From Lewinella sp041392765 (GTDB lineage: Bacteria > Bacteroidota > Bacteroidia > Chitinophagales > Saprospiraceae): a stretch of 64,000 bases of DNA. The notes below the pieces were generated by a model that was not told where the DNA came from, did not search any database, and was given only the letters and a program-made list of their open reading frames with translations. A program made the translations under genes and the position numbers. The stretch lies in the NCBI GenBank assembly GCA_041392765.1, contig JAWKLL010000028.1, forward strand, positions 1 through 64,000, read 5' to 3'. Of this stretch, positions 18,366 to 28,866 are shown one piece after another (positions within the stretch are counted from its first letter, which is position 1; the number at the start of each line of letters is the position of its first letter).

Positions 18366-19163
18366 TTATTTTCTTTTAAGGCGGTCAAAATTTTGTTGGA
18401 TGGCCCATAGTGCCGAGAACTGGAATATGCCAACTCGATCGAAAGGGGCGTTGAGTGCCAATGCGTTATTGGCTTGCCATGCAACCTTCCCGAATCCAAA
18501 TTGGTAGTTGAGCCTTAATTGTACATCCATACTTGCTTTATGTTTGCCTGTCTGTGAACCCCAAATAATTCCTATCTGACCAACTGTACTTTCGTGTATC
18601 AGCGTAGGTACAGTGATATTGTCAATGGGGCGATTTCCGAGGGCATTGAAGTCCACAAGGGTCGCCTGATCGGAATACTGTTCCGGTTTAAGCAAGTAGC
18701 CAGCAAACCCTATACCCGCCGTAAGCGAAAGCAGCCGATTTTGCTTTTCTAGTAAACTATATCCCGCTTCAAACCCAACGAATCGTAACTCTTGACGAAC
18801 CCGAAATCTACGCTCATTTGATGGTATAAAATCTCCACTTAATCCTGACACCGAGCGTGATGTCATTAACATAAAAGAAGTACGCTTCCAACGAATCATA
18901 CTTCCCAATGTGTACATGGCCACTAAATTTGCACGCGAGATGTCTTGACGATCCAATAGCTCGTGCATATTTGAATATCCGGTGACGTATCCAAACGAAC
19001 TAGGCCCGACACCAAGCAGAATACCTATCCCGAGTGGATACCTGTTGGGCTTGGGTAGTATATCAGTTTGTGTTGTATCGGGTAGTTGTGGTAGTACCTG
19101 CCCATAGGTGAGACTATTCGCAACACAAAAGACAAAAAGGAGCAACAAACGGAATTTTTTCAT
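18366..19163 (-). CDS. Putative outer membrane protein, unknown function
   Basis: A 265-residue protein from the ATG at 19163. The signal peptide (residues 1-22) ends LTYGQ, and is followed by a Pro/Thr-rich linker. The remainder alternates polar and hydrophobic residues, with aromatic strand ends, and closes with LQLRLNYQFGFGKVAWQ, as in small outer membrane beta-barrels. I recognise no named family. Two bases separate it from the DUF2846-like gene start, so it probably begins the operon with the LytS/LytTR pair. The upstream in-frame extension to 19298 lacks a signal peptide and is rejected. Confidence 0.6.
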   Translation of the reverse strand: MKKFRLLLLFVFCVANSLTYGQVLPQLPDTTQTDILPKPNRYPLGIGILLGVGPSSFGYVTGYSNMHELLDRQDISRANLVAMYTLGSMIRWKRTSFMLMTSRSVSGLSGDFIPSNERRFRVRQELRFVGFEAGYSLLEKQNRLLSLTAGIGFAGYLLKPEQYSDQATLVDFNALGNRPIDNITVPTLIHESTVGQIGIIWGSQTGKHKASMDVQLRLNYQFGFGKVAWQANNALALNAPFDRVGIFQFSALWAIQQNFDRLKRK

Positions 19164-19441
19164 GACATTAAAGGTTTGATTTTGTTTCCCCAAATATATA
19201 ACCTTCGGTTGCCCTCCCGCAAATCTATGTGCTGACTGGTGTAAATGGCATGGTGAATGACGCATTGCTACTGTTGTGAATCGCGATTGATGTAGCAATG
19301 TGTTACTGAATGTAATTAATTTCTTTAGATGGAGCTTTACTAATGAATTTCGTATAAACAGGTGAACAAAATTAAAGTTTGAATCAATATTTTAAATTAT
19401 CTTTACACCGAATATTATATCTCTCACTTCTAAAATGTAAC

Positions 19442-21193
19442 ATGATGAGAAAATGGATTGCTGTGTTAGTGTTGGCAGGAGCGCTGCTCACTAACCTACA
19501 TGCTCAGGGAGCAAAGCCACAGCCGCTTGCGGGAACTGAACTGCTGGCACCTGATATGGGGCTTAGGCTGGCCAATCTACAAATAATGGGTGTGGATGAC
19601 ACGCAGCCGGATACACGTTTTGTGTATAGTTTTATTCACCAAGGCGGAGGTGTTCAGAGCGTAAATGGCCCTCTAATGTCAGGTGGTGCAGATGCGGAAG
19701 ATTTGTTGTCGGTAGGTACCGTCAAAATTTCGGCTGGCAACGAAGTAGTAGCAGCTGCTAACGATTGGGTAGCCAAAGAGTTTAAAAGGACGAAAGCTAA
19801 TTTTTACTTGAATCCTTTGAGCAATGCCCATGCTCATCAGCAGCAACCCCTTGCTGGCCCTGGGCAGATTTGGCCGTATGATACCTTGAGAGCCGTTTTC
19901 AAGGGCTTGAAAAAACAGGATGAGGACTGGAAACTAGCCCTACAGCCAGAGAAAAAAGAGGAGGCGGAACCTGCTTACGCACCTACCTATTTTGAAAACC
20001 TGCTGGTAGTTTCTTTGTCTGGTAACCTTAATCAAACAGTAGGTACGCATACGCTGAAGCCCCGCGAAGAGTGGACAAAAGGATTGGCGCCCAGCCCCTA
20101 CAAGGTTGATTATGTTTATAATCGCAGTAAGGAATTCGAGGCATTGTTTGGAGAAAATATCAGTTTCAAACTTTCATCTTCTCCCCGTTCAGTTGGCGAC
20201 CCTGTGTCTGGTAATGCAGCTGTATTTGGAGGATTGAAGTATAAAAAAGATAAAACCAAGGACAACAGTGAGTATTTCGAGTTTAGATTGATTGTGATGA
20301 ATAAAGAAGGAGGTGCTGTTGCTAATCACTATATCGAAAGCAAAGAACCCTTGGAAATAATTGGAGTGTATGCGATGCCAGGAAAGCTCATTTCTCCGGA
20401 TGTCAAGGAAGTGAACCACGCGGTTTTTTTAACACGCGGAGGTGGCGATAAGAATGTGACAGGCATCAACAAACGCCTTCTGAGAGCTTTTATCCTTGAT
20501 ATGAAAACGGGAGAAATCGTGTTGCAGCAGGAAATGCAGATGAATCAGGATGTCGGTTCTTTTGTAAGCTACAGACCTTTGCCTAACGGCAATTTAGAGT
20601 TGACACGCATTATTCCCGGCAATGGTGATGGCGTTGGATTGTCCATGCTTGAAATTGGCAAAGATGGTTTTGGCCCTCTTACGGAGTTTTTAGCAGGCAC
20701 GCCTCAGGCAGCCAGTCTGCAATTGGAAGAAAACGGTAAAACAGCACAAGGCATCCGTGTCCTTTCTTCTTACCCTGCTACAGATGGCGGAAAACTGGAG
20801 TTGAAGCAATTTATTAGATATGTCACTGACCCTAGCACGCAGAAGAAATCAGAAGTGCCAGTGGGCTTTGCCATTTTCAAATACAATGCCGATGGTAGTT
20901 TGGCTAACTTCCAAGGTTTGGGGCAAAACAAAGCGATTCAAAATATGACTTTCTTGCCCGGAGGAGACTTCTTGTCTTTCATTGGTTTTTCTAAAGACGA
21001 AGCAGGCAAAGACCTAGTCAGTTTCCTAAAGATTGACACTGTTAGCTTACAGGCCAGTATGTACCAGTTACCCGCTGATCAGCGCATGGTGAATGACGCT
21101 TCTTTTTATCTCAACCAAAGCGATAAACAAGTATATATCCTTGCTCAACCAGTGGCGGGCAGTGGTCTTTACTTTTATTCCTATGCGTACTAA
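19442..21193 (+). CDS. Large secreted protein of unknown function
   Basis: A 583-residue protein starting at the Met pair at 19442/19445, with a signal peptide ending LHAQG. The mature part is rich in beta strands with repeated short phrases (FLTRGGGDKN, YRPLPNGNLELTRI, FAIFKYNADGSLANF), as in beta-propeller-like sequences, but I cannot identify repeats with certainty. There is no sorting tail, lipobox or membrane anchor. It stands alone: the gap upstream (19164-19441) is a divergent promoter region, and downstream lies a run of three mobile-type repeats. Confidence 0.6.
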   Translation: MMRKWIAVLVLAGALLTNLHAQGAKPQPLAGTELLAPDMGLRLANLQIMGVDDTQPDTRFVYSFIHQGGGVQSVNGPLMSGGADAEDLLSVGTVKISAGNEVVAAANDWVAKEFKRTKANFYLNPLSNAHAHQQQPLAGPGQIWPYDTLRAVFKGLKKQDEDWKLALQPEKKEEAEPAYAPTYFENLLVVSLSGNLNQTVGTHTLKPREEWTKGLAPSPYKVDYVYNRSKEFEALFGENISFKLSSSPRSVGDPVSGNAAVFGGLKYKKDKTKDNSEYFEFRLIVMNKEGGAVANHYIESKEPLEIIGVYAMPGKLISPDVKEVNHAVFLTRGGGDKNVTGINKRLLRAFILDMKTGEIVLQQEMQMNQDVGSFVSYRPLPNGNLELTRIIPGNGDGVGLSMLEIGKDGFGPLTEFLAGTPQAASLQLEENGKTAQGIRVLSSYPATDGGKLELKQFIRYVTDPSTQKKSEVPVGFAIFKYNADGSLANFQGLGQNKAIQNMTFLPGGDFLSFIGFSKDEAGKDLVSFLKIDTVSLQASMYQLPADQRMVNDASFYLNQSDKQVYILAQPVAGSGLYFYSYAY

Positions 21194-21200
21194 CTAGATT

Positions 21201-21434
21201 AATGTGGATTATGGATAAGTCAAACAATGAAAGCCGACCGTTTGCGAAGCCTTTCAGGATTCGTAGGCGCAATCGCCGTGAAAAATGTTTGTCAGTTATC
21301 GGACAACTCGAAGGCGTCCGATAACTACCGTTACGTTTACGAATCCTTTTGTAGGCTTCGTAAACGAACATCTCGTGTTTTTTACCTTAAAGGAACAGCG
21401 TTCACGTAGGATATTTATCCATAATTCACGTTAG
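21201..21434. repeat. Repeat family D, copy 2 (same ends, different interior)
   Basis: The left end AATGTGGATTATGGATAA and the right end TTATCCATAATTCACGTT are inverted copies of each other and match the ends of the element at 39228-39435. The interior is different: it contains a strong hairpin, AGTTATCGGACA with TGTCCGATAACT-type pairing near 21295-21325, and GAAGCCT/AGGCTTC arms. No gene is supported inside. Confidence 0.6.
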
Positions 21435-21465
21435 ATTAGTAACGTAGATCGTTCTTTACCATAAA

Positions 21466-21614
21466 GGTTCTTTGACAATAGTGGTCGCACTGGGCTAGCG
21501 ATGTGCAGCAGTGGCAGCTTTTAGCTGACAGACCGGGTTTGCCGGTCGAGCGAATAGCGAGCTGCGAAACGTAGCGACCCGAAGGGTAGCCTCCACTAAA
21601 AAAGTCAAAGAGCC
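21466..21614. repeat. MITE-like repeat family A, copy 1
   Basis: It begins GGTTCTTTGACAA and ends GTCAAAGAGCC, an inverted pair. The adjoining block GTGGTCGCACTGGGCTAGCG matches the copies at 35080 and 42620. Its interior is diverged from the longer copies at 40680 and 42620. Confidence 0.7.
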
Positions 21615-21704
21615 ATCATAAAAATGTACTCGGAATTGATTTTCGGGTACATTTTTCATTCCCCCTTTTTCATCCCCTATTGAACCTTTTGGGCTGATAG
21701 TCTG

Positions 21705-21869
21705 TAAGAGTATGTATAAAATTTCCTCAATCGGCTGTAAGCGACAAATTTTGCCCTGTTCTTCGTTGAAAATGCTCGCCGATGCTTCCGGCATCGACTA
21801 CGCTTTTCGCCTCGAACAGAACGAAATTTGCTCACTTTCGCTCGATCAGAAAAATTTATACATACTCTG
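21705..21869. repeat. MITE-like repeat family C, copy 2 (inverted)
   Basis: The reverse complement of this 165-base stretch aligns along its length with 13436-13613, including AGAGTATGTATAAATTTTTC and GATGCCGGAAGCATCGG. The ends are an inverted repeat. It lies just upstream of the TonB receptor start codon at 21893 and could carry or cover its promoter. Confidence 0.75.
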
Positions 21870-21892
21870 ATAGATTACTTAAACCATACCCA

Positions 21893-24218
21893 ATGAAACA
21901 ATGGATGCTGGCGCTCTTACTTTGGCTGAGTGCAGGGCTTTTGGTAGCACAAAACTACACCCTCAGTGGCTATGTCACGGATGCCTCAACGGGCGAAACC
22001 CTTATAGGTGCCAACGTATATGTTCAGAACAACCCTGAATTAGGTACGGCCAGCAACGTCTATGGTTTTTACTCGCTCACCCTGCCAGCGGGGCGTTATA
22101 CGATTGTCGCCAGTTACTTAGGGTTTCAGGATGCCTTGTTGGAAGTCGAACTTTCAAGTGCTACCAAGCAGGATATTGCCTTGTCGGAAGGGGTGCAATT
22201 AGCGGAGGTAGTGGTACAGGCTACCCCCGAAGATAATAATGTGCAAGACACCAAAATGGGCACGGTGGCCGTGTCTGTGGAGCAGATTAAGAAGTTACCC
22301 GCCCTCATGGGAGAAGTAGATGTGCTCAAAGCGCTTCAGTTGCTGCCCGGGGTATTGTCGGCAGGGGAGGGAAGCTCTGGTTTTTACGTGCGCGGGGGCG
22401 GCCCCGACCAAAACTTGGTCTTGTTGGACGAAGCTACCGTCTATAATTCTGGCCACATGCTGGGCTTTTTCTCGGTATTTAACCCCGATGCGATCAAAAA
22501 CACCACCCTCATCAAAGGCGGAATGCCCGCCAACTACGGTTCCAGGCTATCCTCGGTGGTGGATATACAAATGAAGGAGGGCAACAAGCAATTTTATGAG
22601 GTGGATGGCGGTATAGGCATCATTTCCAGTCGCCTGACAGCACAAGGGCCTATTGTCAAAGACCAGTCCTCGTTTATCGTATCCGCCCGCAGAACGTATG
22701 CCCTCGACTTGGCACAACCTTTCATTGAAAACACGAACTTCGCCGGTACCAACTACTATTTCTACGACCTCAATACCAAGTTGAACTACCGCCTTTCCGA
22801 TAAGGACAGGGTGTTCCTCAGTGCCTATTTTGGCAGGGATGTGCTGGTGTATAAAAGCAATGTCCGCGATTTTTTCTTTGAACTTCCTTACGGTAATGCC
22901 ACAGCTACTTTGCGGTGGAACCACCTCTTTAGCGACAAGCTATTCTTCAACCTGACGGCTATTTACAACGACTACGATTTTGGCTTCACGGGCGGACAAG
23001 CCGATTTTAAAGTGGATGTAAACAGCGGCGTGCGCGATGCCAACTTCAAATTAGACTTCGATTACTTCCCCAATACCCGCCACAACATCAAATACGGTAT
23101 TCACTACACCTACCATCGGCTTTCGCCCAACGTCGCCAACGCCACCAACGGGGAAGAAACCTTCTCCAACAATCTGCAACCCAATTTTGCCCACGAAACA
23201 GGCTCCTACCTGCTCGATGACTGGAAAGTCAGCCCACGCCTGAGCGTGAACTACGGGCTGCGATTTTCCACCTTCACCCAGTTAGGCCCCTACACTTCGC
23301 CCCTGAATGGAGAGGTGTTCGGCAAAGGCGACCCCGTCATCACCTACACCGGGCAGGAACCTCGCTTGAGCACCCGTATTATTTTGTCGCCTCAGTCCAG
23401 CGTCAAGGCGGGTATTACCGTCACCAACCAGTATTTGCACTTGGTGAGCAACTCCACTTCCACCTTGCCTGCCGATGTGTGGGTGCCCAGTTCCCAGCGT
23501 ATCAAACCCCAACGCGGGATACAATACGCAGCCGGGTATTTCCGCAATTCCGCCGATAATGTTTGGGAAACCAGCGTAGAAGTTTACTACAAAGACCTCC
23601 AAAATCAAATAGACTACCGCGAAAACTACGTCAATAATGCTACCGATAACCTAGAATTGGAGTTCGTTTTCGGAAAAGGCCGCTCTTACGGAAGCGAATT
23701 TTTCATCAACAAGCGCAAAGGCCGCCTCACCGGATGGATTGGCTATACATTAGCACGCACCGAACGCCAGTTTCCCGATATCAACAATGGCGAAACCTTC
23801 CCCGCTGTCTATGACCGCCGGCACGACCTATCCGTGGTAGCCAATTACCAACTTAGCCCTAAATGGGAAGTGGGAGGGACGTTTATTTATGGCACGGGGC
23901 AAGCATTTACACCGTTGGAAAGCCTCTATTTTATTGAACAAAACTTGGTGCAGGAGTACGGTGTGCGCAACAGCGCCCGCATTCAGGACTATCATCGCAT
24001 GGACTTTTCGGCTACCTTCATCCCGCGTCCGGAATCCGAGAAAAAGTTTGTTTCCAAATGGGTGTTCTCGGTATATAATGCCTACAATCGGCTCAATCCA
24101 TTCTTCATCTATTACGACCTAACAACCGATGCCGCACAAGGAACGGCTGGCCAAAGCCATTCGGGTATCCATCTTTCCCGTTATTCCCAGCATCATGGAA
24201 TTTTTCTTGGAAGAGTAA
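21893..24218 (+). CDS. TonB-dependent receptor with CarboxypepD_reg-like domain, 3' frameshift
   Basis: An about 775-residue outer membrane receptor. The start at 21893 gives a signal peptide (MKQWMLALLLWLSAGLLVAQ). Residues 22-105 are a carboxypeptidase-regulatory-like domain (YVTDASTGETLIGANVYV), followed by the plug (VDVLKALQLLPGV, SSGFYVRGGGPDQNLVLLDE) and a 22-strand barrel. The frame breaks at about 24145; the other frame gives the usual TonB receptor ending, AKAIRVSIFPVIPSIMEFF, with a stop at 24216-24218. The longer open frame running to 24406 is therefore an artefact. No SusD partner gene follows, so the substrate is unknown. Confidence 0.85.
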
Positions 24219-24402
24219 GTGATATAGGATTGGAGAAAATATGGTTAATTATTAGGGCTACCGGGTTACACCGGTACAAGGCTATCTGGTCGCAGGCTCC
24301 CGCCTATCCTTGCCCTTCCGTATCGGCTGAGCCGATACGGCGTGCTCACGGCCTCGCCGTTCGCACCTGTAGGTGTTGTTTGCTACATGAAAGTTTGCAT
24401 AA
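24219..24402. other. Non-coding GC-rich repeat remnant
   Basis: The stretch holds short palindromes such as CCGTATCGGCTGAGCCGATA at about 24325 and phrases typical of GC-rich intergenic repeats in this phylum (GGTTACACCGGTAC). A weaker relative lies at 59840-59950. I see no gene. Confidence 0.4.
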
Positions 24403-24533
24403 GTGAAAGACGGAAATAACCACCCCATTTTTTCTACCGATTCGCGAATATTTTCACGCAAGCTCCTTTAGTCGCTTGCTTAGAAAATTTTAGCGAATCA
24501 AAAATGGGGGCAGTTATTTTTAATCCGTCACTA
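24403..24533. repeat. MITE-like repeat family B, copy 1
   Basis: It starts GACGGAAATAAC and ends GTTATTTTTAATCCGTC; inside, CCCCATTTTTTC pairs with AAAAATGGGGG. The ends match the copies at 34417, 40931 and 47042, while the middle is specific to this copy. Confidence 0.7.
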
Positions 24534-24550
24534 AGAGGTTATGTACGGGG
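24534..24550. repeat. Family E half-element AGAGGTTATGTACGGGG
   Basis: Directly abuts the family B element and lies 119 bases before the hsdR start codon. Identical to 8286-8302 and 15674-15690. Confidence 0.55.
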
Positions 24551-24668
24551 GGTATTTTCTGAAAAAACAGTCGTGCTATTGTATTTATACGCAGCGTCGT
24601 TTATATTTGCCAACGCACGGACAGATTAACGTAATTAAAAATGTAACTTTGACCGATATAACTTTTAG

Positions 24669-27632
24669 ATGACAAAAGAGATACAAATAGAAGATAGTTT
24701 GATTGCCAAATTGACTGACCTGAAATACACGCACAGGGCAGACATTCGGGACAAGGCTTCGCTTGAAAAGAATTTCCGTGAGAAGTTTCAAGCACTCAAC
24801 AGAGTTAATCTGACCGACTCTGAATTTGCCAGACTACGGGACGAGATTATCAATTCAGACGTTTTTGCATCTTCAAAACGATTACGTGAAATAAACACTT
24901 TCAGCCGTGAAGACGGAACACCTTTGCATTACACGTTGGTAAATATCAAAGACTGGTGCAAGAACGAATTTGAAGTAATAAATCAATTACGCATCAACAC
25001 AAGCAACAGCTATCATCGTTATGATGTAATCTTATTAATCAATGGTATTCCAGTTGTTCAAGTTGAAGTGAAGACGCTTGAAGTTAGTCCACGAAAAGCC
25101 ATACAGCAAATTGTGGATTACAAAAGCGACCCAGGTAATGGCTATACCAATTCATTACTTTGCTTTATGCAACTATTTATTGTGAGCAACCGCTCAAACA
25201 CCTACTATTTTGCCAACAACAACAGTGCTCATTTCAGTTTTAATGCTGACGAACAGTTTTTGCCTATCTATCAATATGCCAGTGAGGACAACAAGAAAAT
25301 CACACACTTAGACGATTTCTCTGAAAAGTTTTTGAGCAAATGCACACTAAGCCAGATGATAAGCAAGTACATGGTATTGGTGGCAAGCGAACAGAAATTG
25401 ATGGTCATGCGACCCTATCAGATTTATGCAGTGAAGGCAATTGTCAATTCTATTCAAGAACATAAAGGCAACGGCTACATTTGGCATACAACAGGAAGCG
25501 GTAAAACGCTGACTTCTTTCAAAGCATCTACCCTGCTCAAAGACAATCCGAATATTGAAAAATGTTTGTTTGTGGTGGACCGTAAAGACCTTGACCGACA
25601 AACTCGTGAAGAGTTCAACAAGTTTCAGGAAGGTTGTGTGGAGGAAAACACCAACACAGAAACATTGGTAAGGCGAATGCTTTCGGAAGATTATGCGAAC
25701 AAGGTAATCGTTACGACCATTCAAAAATTAGGATTGGCTTTAGACCCAAACAATAAAAACAACTACAAAGAACGCTTACAAGCGTTAAGTGACAAACGCA
25801 TCGTTTTCATTTTTGATGAATGTCATCGTTCACAGTTTGGCGAAAATCACAAAGCCATTAAAGAGTTTTTCCCGAAAGCACAGCTATTTGGTTTTACAGG
25901 AACTCCCATATTTGACGATAACGCAACCTACAAGCAAATTGACGGAACAGTTGGCTCGTATGTAACCACAAAGGACATTTTCCAAAATCCGTTACACAAC
26001 TACACTATCACGCATGCAATAGAAGATAGAAACGTGTTGCGTTTTCATATTGACTATTTCAAACCTGAAAAAAATGTAACCGTTGGAAGTACCGACCATA
26101 AAAAAGCGGTTGTAAACGCTATTCTGAAAAAACATGATGCGGCAACACACAGCAAGCGTTTCAACGCTTTGTTGGCAACTGCTTCTATCAATGATGCCAT
26201 TGAATATTACGAACTATTCAAAGAGATTCAGGCAAACAAACAAAAAGAAGATGAAAATTTTGTTCCGCTAAATATCGCTTGTGTATTTTCTCCGCCAGCC
26301 GAAGGAAATAAAGATGTTCAGCAATTACAGGAAGATCTACAACAGGAAAAAGCCGACAATAAAGTTGAACCTGAAAAGAAGAAAAAAGCACTAGAAGCCA
26401 TCATTAGCGATTACAACAAGCAGTATGGCTCAAACCATAGAATCACTGAATTTGATTTGTATTACCAAGATGTTCAGCAACGCATAAAATTTCAGAAGTT
26501 CAGCAATGCCGACTATCCACGCAAAAATAAAATTGATTTGGTGATTGTGGTGGATATGTTGCTCACAGGTTTTGACAGCAAATATTTGAATACATTGTAT
26601 GTTGACAAGAACCTGAAATTTCACGGATTGATTCAGGCTTTCAGCCGAACCAACCGTATTTTGAATGACACCAAACCTTATGGCAATATTTTAGATTTCC
26701 GCCAACAACAAGCCGAAGTGGACAGAGCCATTGCTTTATTCAGCGGTGAAAGTGTGGCAGAACGCGCCAAAGAAATCTGGTTGGTTGACCCTGCACCAAA
26801 GGTAATTGAGCAATATCATGAAGCGGTTAAGGCAATGGAAAAGTGGATGGAAGATAAAAACATGGTAGCCGAACCGCAGGAAGTGTACAACATTAAAGGC
26901 GATGCTGCCCGAGTGGAGTTTATCAATCGCTTTAAAGAAGTGCAACGATTGAAAACGCAACTTGACCAATACACCGACCTGAACGAAGAACAGAAAGCAA
27001 CCATTGATAACTTGATGCCCGAAGAGCAATTGCGTTCGTTCCGCAGTTCGTATTTGGAAATTGCCAAACAACTTAAAGAAATACAGCAAAAAGAAGGTGG
27101 CAACGCCCCCGAAAACATCCAGCAATTGGATTTTGAATTTGTGTTGTTTGCTTCTTCGGTAGTGGATTATGATTACATCATGAACCTGATTGCCAAATAC
27201 ACACAAGGCACACCGAAAAAGCAAAAAATGACCCGTGACCAATTGATTGGTGTGTTGAGTAGTAGTGCCAACCTAATGGAAGAAAGAGAAGACATTATTG
27301 ACTACATTAAAAAGTTAGAAGTTGGTAAAGCACTCAATGAGCACGAAATAAAAGACGGATATCAAGCATTCAAGGAAGCAAAGCTGGCCGCAACATTAGC
27401 AGAGATAGCACAGCATAACGGTTTGGAAGTTGAAGCATTGCAGCAATTTACAACTGCCATCATCAGCCGAATGATTTTTGATGCCGATAAACTAAGCGAT
27501 CTCTTTGCACCCTTAGACTTGGGTTGGAAAGAACGCACCAAAAGAGAATTGGCATTGATGGACGAATTGACACCCATTTTAAAAAAGAAAGCCGAAGGGC
27601 GGGAAATATCAGGACTGAAAGCTTATGAGTAA
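24669..27632 (+). CDS. hsdR: Type I restriction enzyme R subunit (HsdR)
   Basis: A 987-residue translocase-nuclease subunit. The N-terminal nuclease domain (residues 1-200) has IPVVQVEVKTLE, the PD-(D/E)xK core. The helicase motor follows: IWHTTGSGKTLTSFKA (motif I), FIFDECHRSQFGE (motif II, DECH), FGFTGTPIF (motif III) and AFSRTNRIL (motif VI). The C-terminal helical domain binds the methylase. Length and order are normal for the family. It is the first gene of an hsdR-hsdS-prrC-like-hsdM operon; its stop overlaps the hsdS start by 8 bases. The base composition is AT-rich relative to genes to the left, and the frame is intact, unlike many neighbours. Confidence 0.95.
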   Translation: MTKEIQIEDSLIAKLTDLKYTHRADIRDKASLEKNFREKFQALNRVNLTDSEFARLRDEIINSDVFASSKRLREINTFSREDGTPLHYTLVNIKDWCKNEFEVINQLRINTSNSYHRYDVILLINGIPVVQVEVKTLEVSPRKAIQQIVDYKSDPGNGYTNSLLCFMQLFIVSNRSNTYYFANNNSAHFSFNADEQFLPIYQYASEDNKKITHLDDFSEKFLSKCTLSQMISKYMVLVASEQKLMVMRPYQIYAVKAIVNSIQEHKGNGYIWHTTGSGKTLTSFKASTLLKDNPNIEKCLFVVDRKDLDRQTREEFNKFQEGCVEENTNTETLVRRMLSEDYANKVIVTTIQKLGLALDPNNKNNYKERLQALSDKRIVFIFDECHRSQFGENHKAIKEFFPKAQLFGFTGTPIFDDNATYKQIDGTVGSYVTTKDIFQNPLHNYTITHAIEDRNVLRFHIDYFKPEKNVTVGSTDHKKAVVNAILKKHDAATHSKRFNALLATASINDAIEYYELFKEIQANKQKEDENFVPLNIACVFSPPAEGNKDVQQLQEDLQQEKADNKVEPEKKKKALEAIISDYNKQYGSNHRITEFDLYYQDVQQRIKFQKFSNADYPRKNKIDLVIVVDMLLTGFDSKYLNTLYVDKNLKFHGLIQAFSRTNRILNDTKPYGNILDFRQQQAEVDRAIALFSGESVAERAKEIWLVDPAPKVIEQYHEAVKAMEKWMEDKNMVAEPQEVYNIKGDAARVEFINRFKEVQRLKTQLDQYTDLNEEQKATIDNLMPEEQLRSFRSSYLEIAKQLKEIQQKEGGNAPENIQQLDFEFVLFASSVVDYDYIMNLIAKYTQGTPKKQKMTRDQLIGVLSSSANLMEEREDIIDYIKKLEVGKALNEHEIKDGYQAFKEAKLAATLAEIAQHNGLEVEALQQFTTAIISRMIFDADKLSDLFAPLDLGWKERTKRELALMDELTPILKKKAEGREISGLKAYE

Positions 27633-28866
27633 AAAGAATCAAAATAGATTAGTTCCAGAATTCCGTTTTTCTGAATTCAAGGATGTTTGGGAAACCGAGC
27701 AATTAAGCAACCTTTTAGACTACGAAAGACCTGATAATTATATTGTCAAGGATACAAATTATATATCCGAGGGAACACCCGTTTTAACTGCAAACAAAAG
27801 TTTTATTCTAGGATACACACAAGAAAGATTTGGAATATGCAATGATATACCTGCTATAATTTTTGACGACTTTACTGTTGACAAGAAATTTGTTGACTTC
27901 CCATTTAAGGTTAAATCATCAGCAATTAAAATTCTTCGCCCAAAAGGTAAAAATGATCTAAAATTCATTTTTGAATTAATGTCGTTAATTAGGTTCGAAG
28001 CAAAGGAACACAAGCGATACTATATTTCAGCATATCAAAATCTATCTGTTCCGATACCTAAACCAAACGAACAAAATAGAATTGCAGCTTGCCTTACGTC
28101 CTTAGATCAAGTCATCACAGACGAGAGCAAAAAGCTGGAAGTGCTGAAAGCACATAAAAAAGGTTTGTTGCAACATTTATTTCCGCAAGAAGGGGAAACT
28201 GTGCCGAGGGTAAGGTTTAAGGAGTTTGAGGGGAGTGGGGAGTGGGTGGTGAAAACATTAATTGATACAGCAAATAAAAAAGTAAAGTGGAGTTTTACTG
28301 GTGGCCCATTCGGTTCAAACCTTATGGCAAGTGATTATACTTCAAGTGGATTTAGAATAATACAACTTCAAAATATTGGGGATGGCGTATTTAATGATGA
28401 CAACAAAATCTATGCGTCACTTGAAAAGGCTGATGAACTTCTTAGTTGTAATATTTACGCAGGTGATATAATCATATCAAAAATGGGCGACCCTGTAGGA
28501 AGAGCCTGTATTATACCTGACAATTTACATAGATGTATTATGGCTTCTGATGGAATAAGATTAGTAGTAGATGAAGAAAAATATTCCAAATACTTCATTT
28601 ATTCATTGATAAATTCAAAACGAGTAAGAGAAGCAATTGAAAAGAGAGCAACAGGTTCAACAAGAAAAAGAATTGGTTTAGATACGTTACGGGAAATAGA
28701 GTTAATTGTTCCAAAATCACAAAAAGAACAAAAGAAAATTGCCAATACACTCTCATCAATTGACGATTTGATAAATACACAAGGCCAAAAACTGCAAGCA
28801 CTGCAACTTCACAAAAAAGGATTATTGCAAGGTTTGTTCCCTAATCTAAATGAAATAACAGAATGA
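27625..28866 (+). CDS. hsdS: Type I restriction specificity subunit (HsdS)
   Basis: A 413-residue specificity subunit with two target-recognition domains (about residues 10-160 and 205-370). Each is followed by a helical spacer, as shown by the repeated phrases EQNRIAACLTSLDQVI / EQKKIANTLSSIDDLI and LKAHKKGLLQHLFPQ / LQLHKKGLLQGLFPN. This two-fold symmetry is diagnostic. The recognition sequence cannot be read from it, but it should be bipartite. The gene overlaps hsdR by 8 bases, and its stop overlaps the PrrC-like gene as ATGA. Confidence 0.95.
   Translation: MSKKNQNRLVPEFRFSEFKDVWETEQLSNLLDYERPDNYIVKDTNYISEGTPVLTANKSFILGYTQERFGICNDIPAIIFDDFTVDKKFVDFPFKVKSSAIKILRPKGKNDLKFIFELMSLIRFEAKEHKRYYISAYQNLSVPIPKPNEQNRIAACLTSLDQVITDESKKLEVLKAHKKGLLQHLFPQEGETVPRVRFKEFEGSGEWVVKTLIDTANKKVKWSFTGGPFGSNLMASDYTSSGFRIIQLQNIGDGVFNDDNKIYASLEKADELLSCNIYAGDIIISKMGDPVGRACIIPDNLHRCIMASDGIRLVVDEEKYSKYFIYSLINSKRVREAIEKRATGSTRKRIGLDTLREIELIVPKSQKEQKKIANTLSSIDDLINTQGQKLQALQLHKKGLLQGLFPNLNEITE

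Noticed and set aside
24219..24406. C-terminal extension of the TonB receptor
   Set aside because: The usual receptor ending lies in another frame and stops at 24218; the extension reads into GC-rich repeat sequence.
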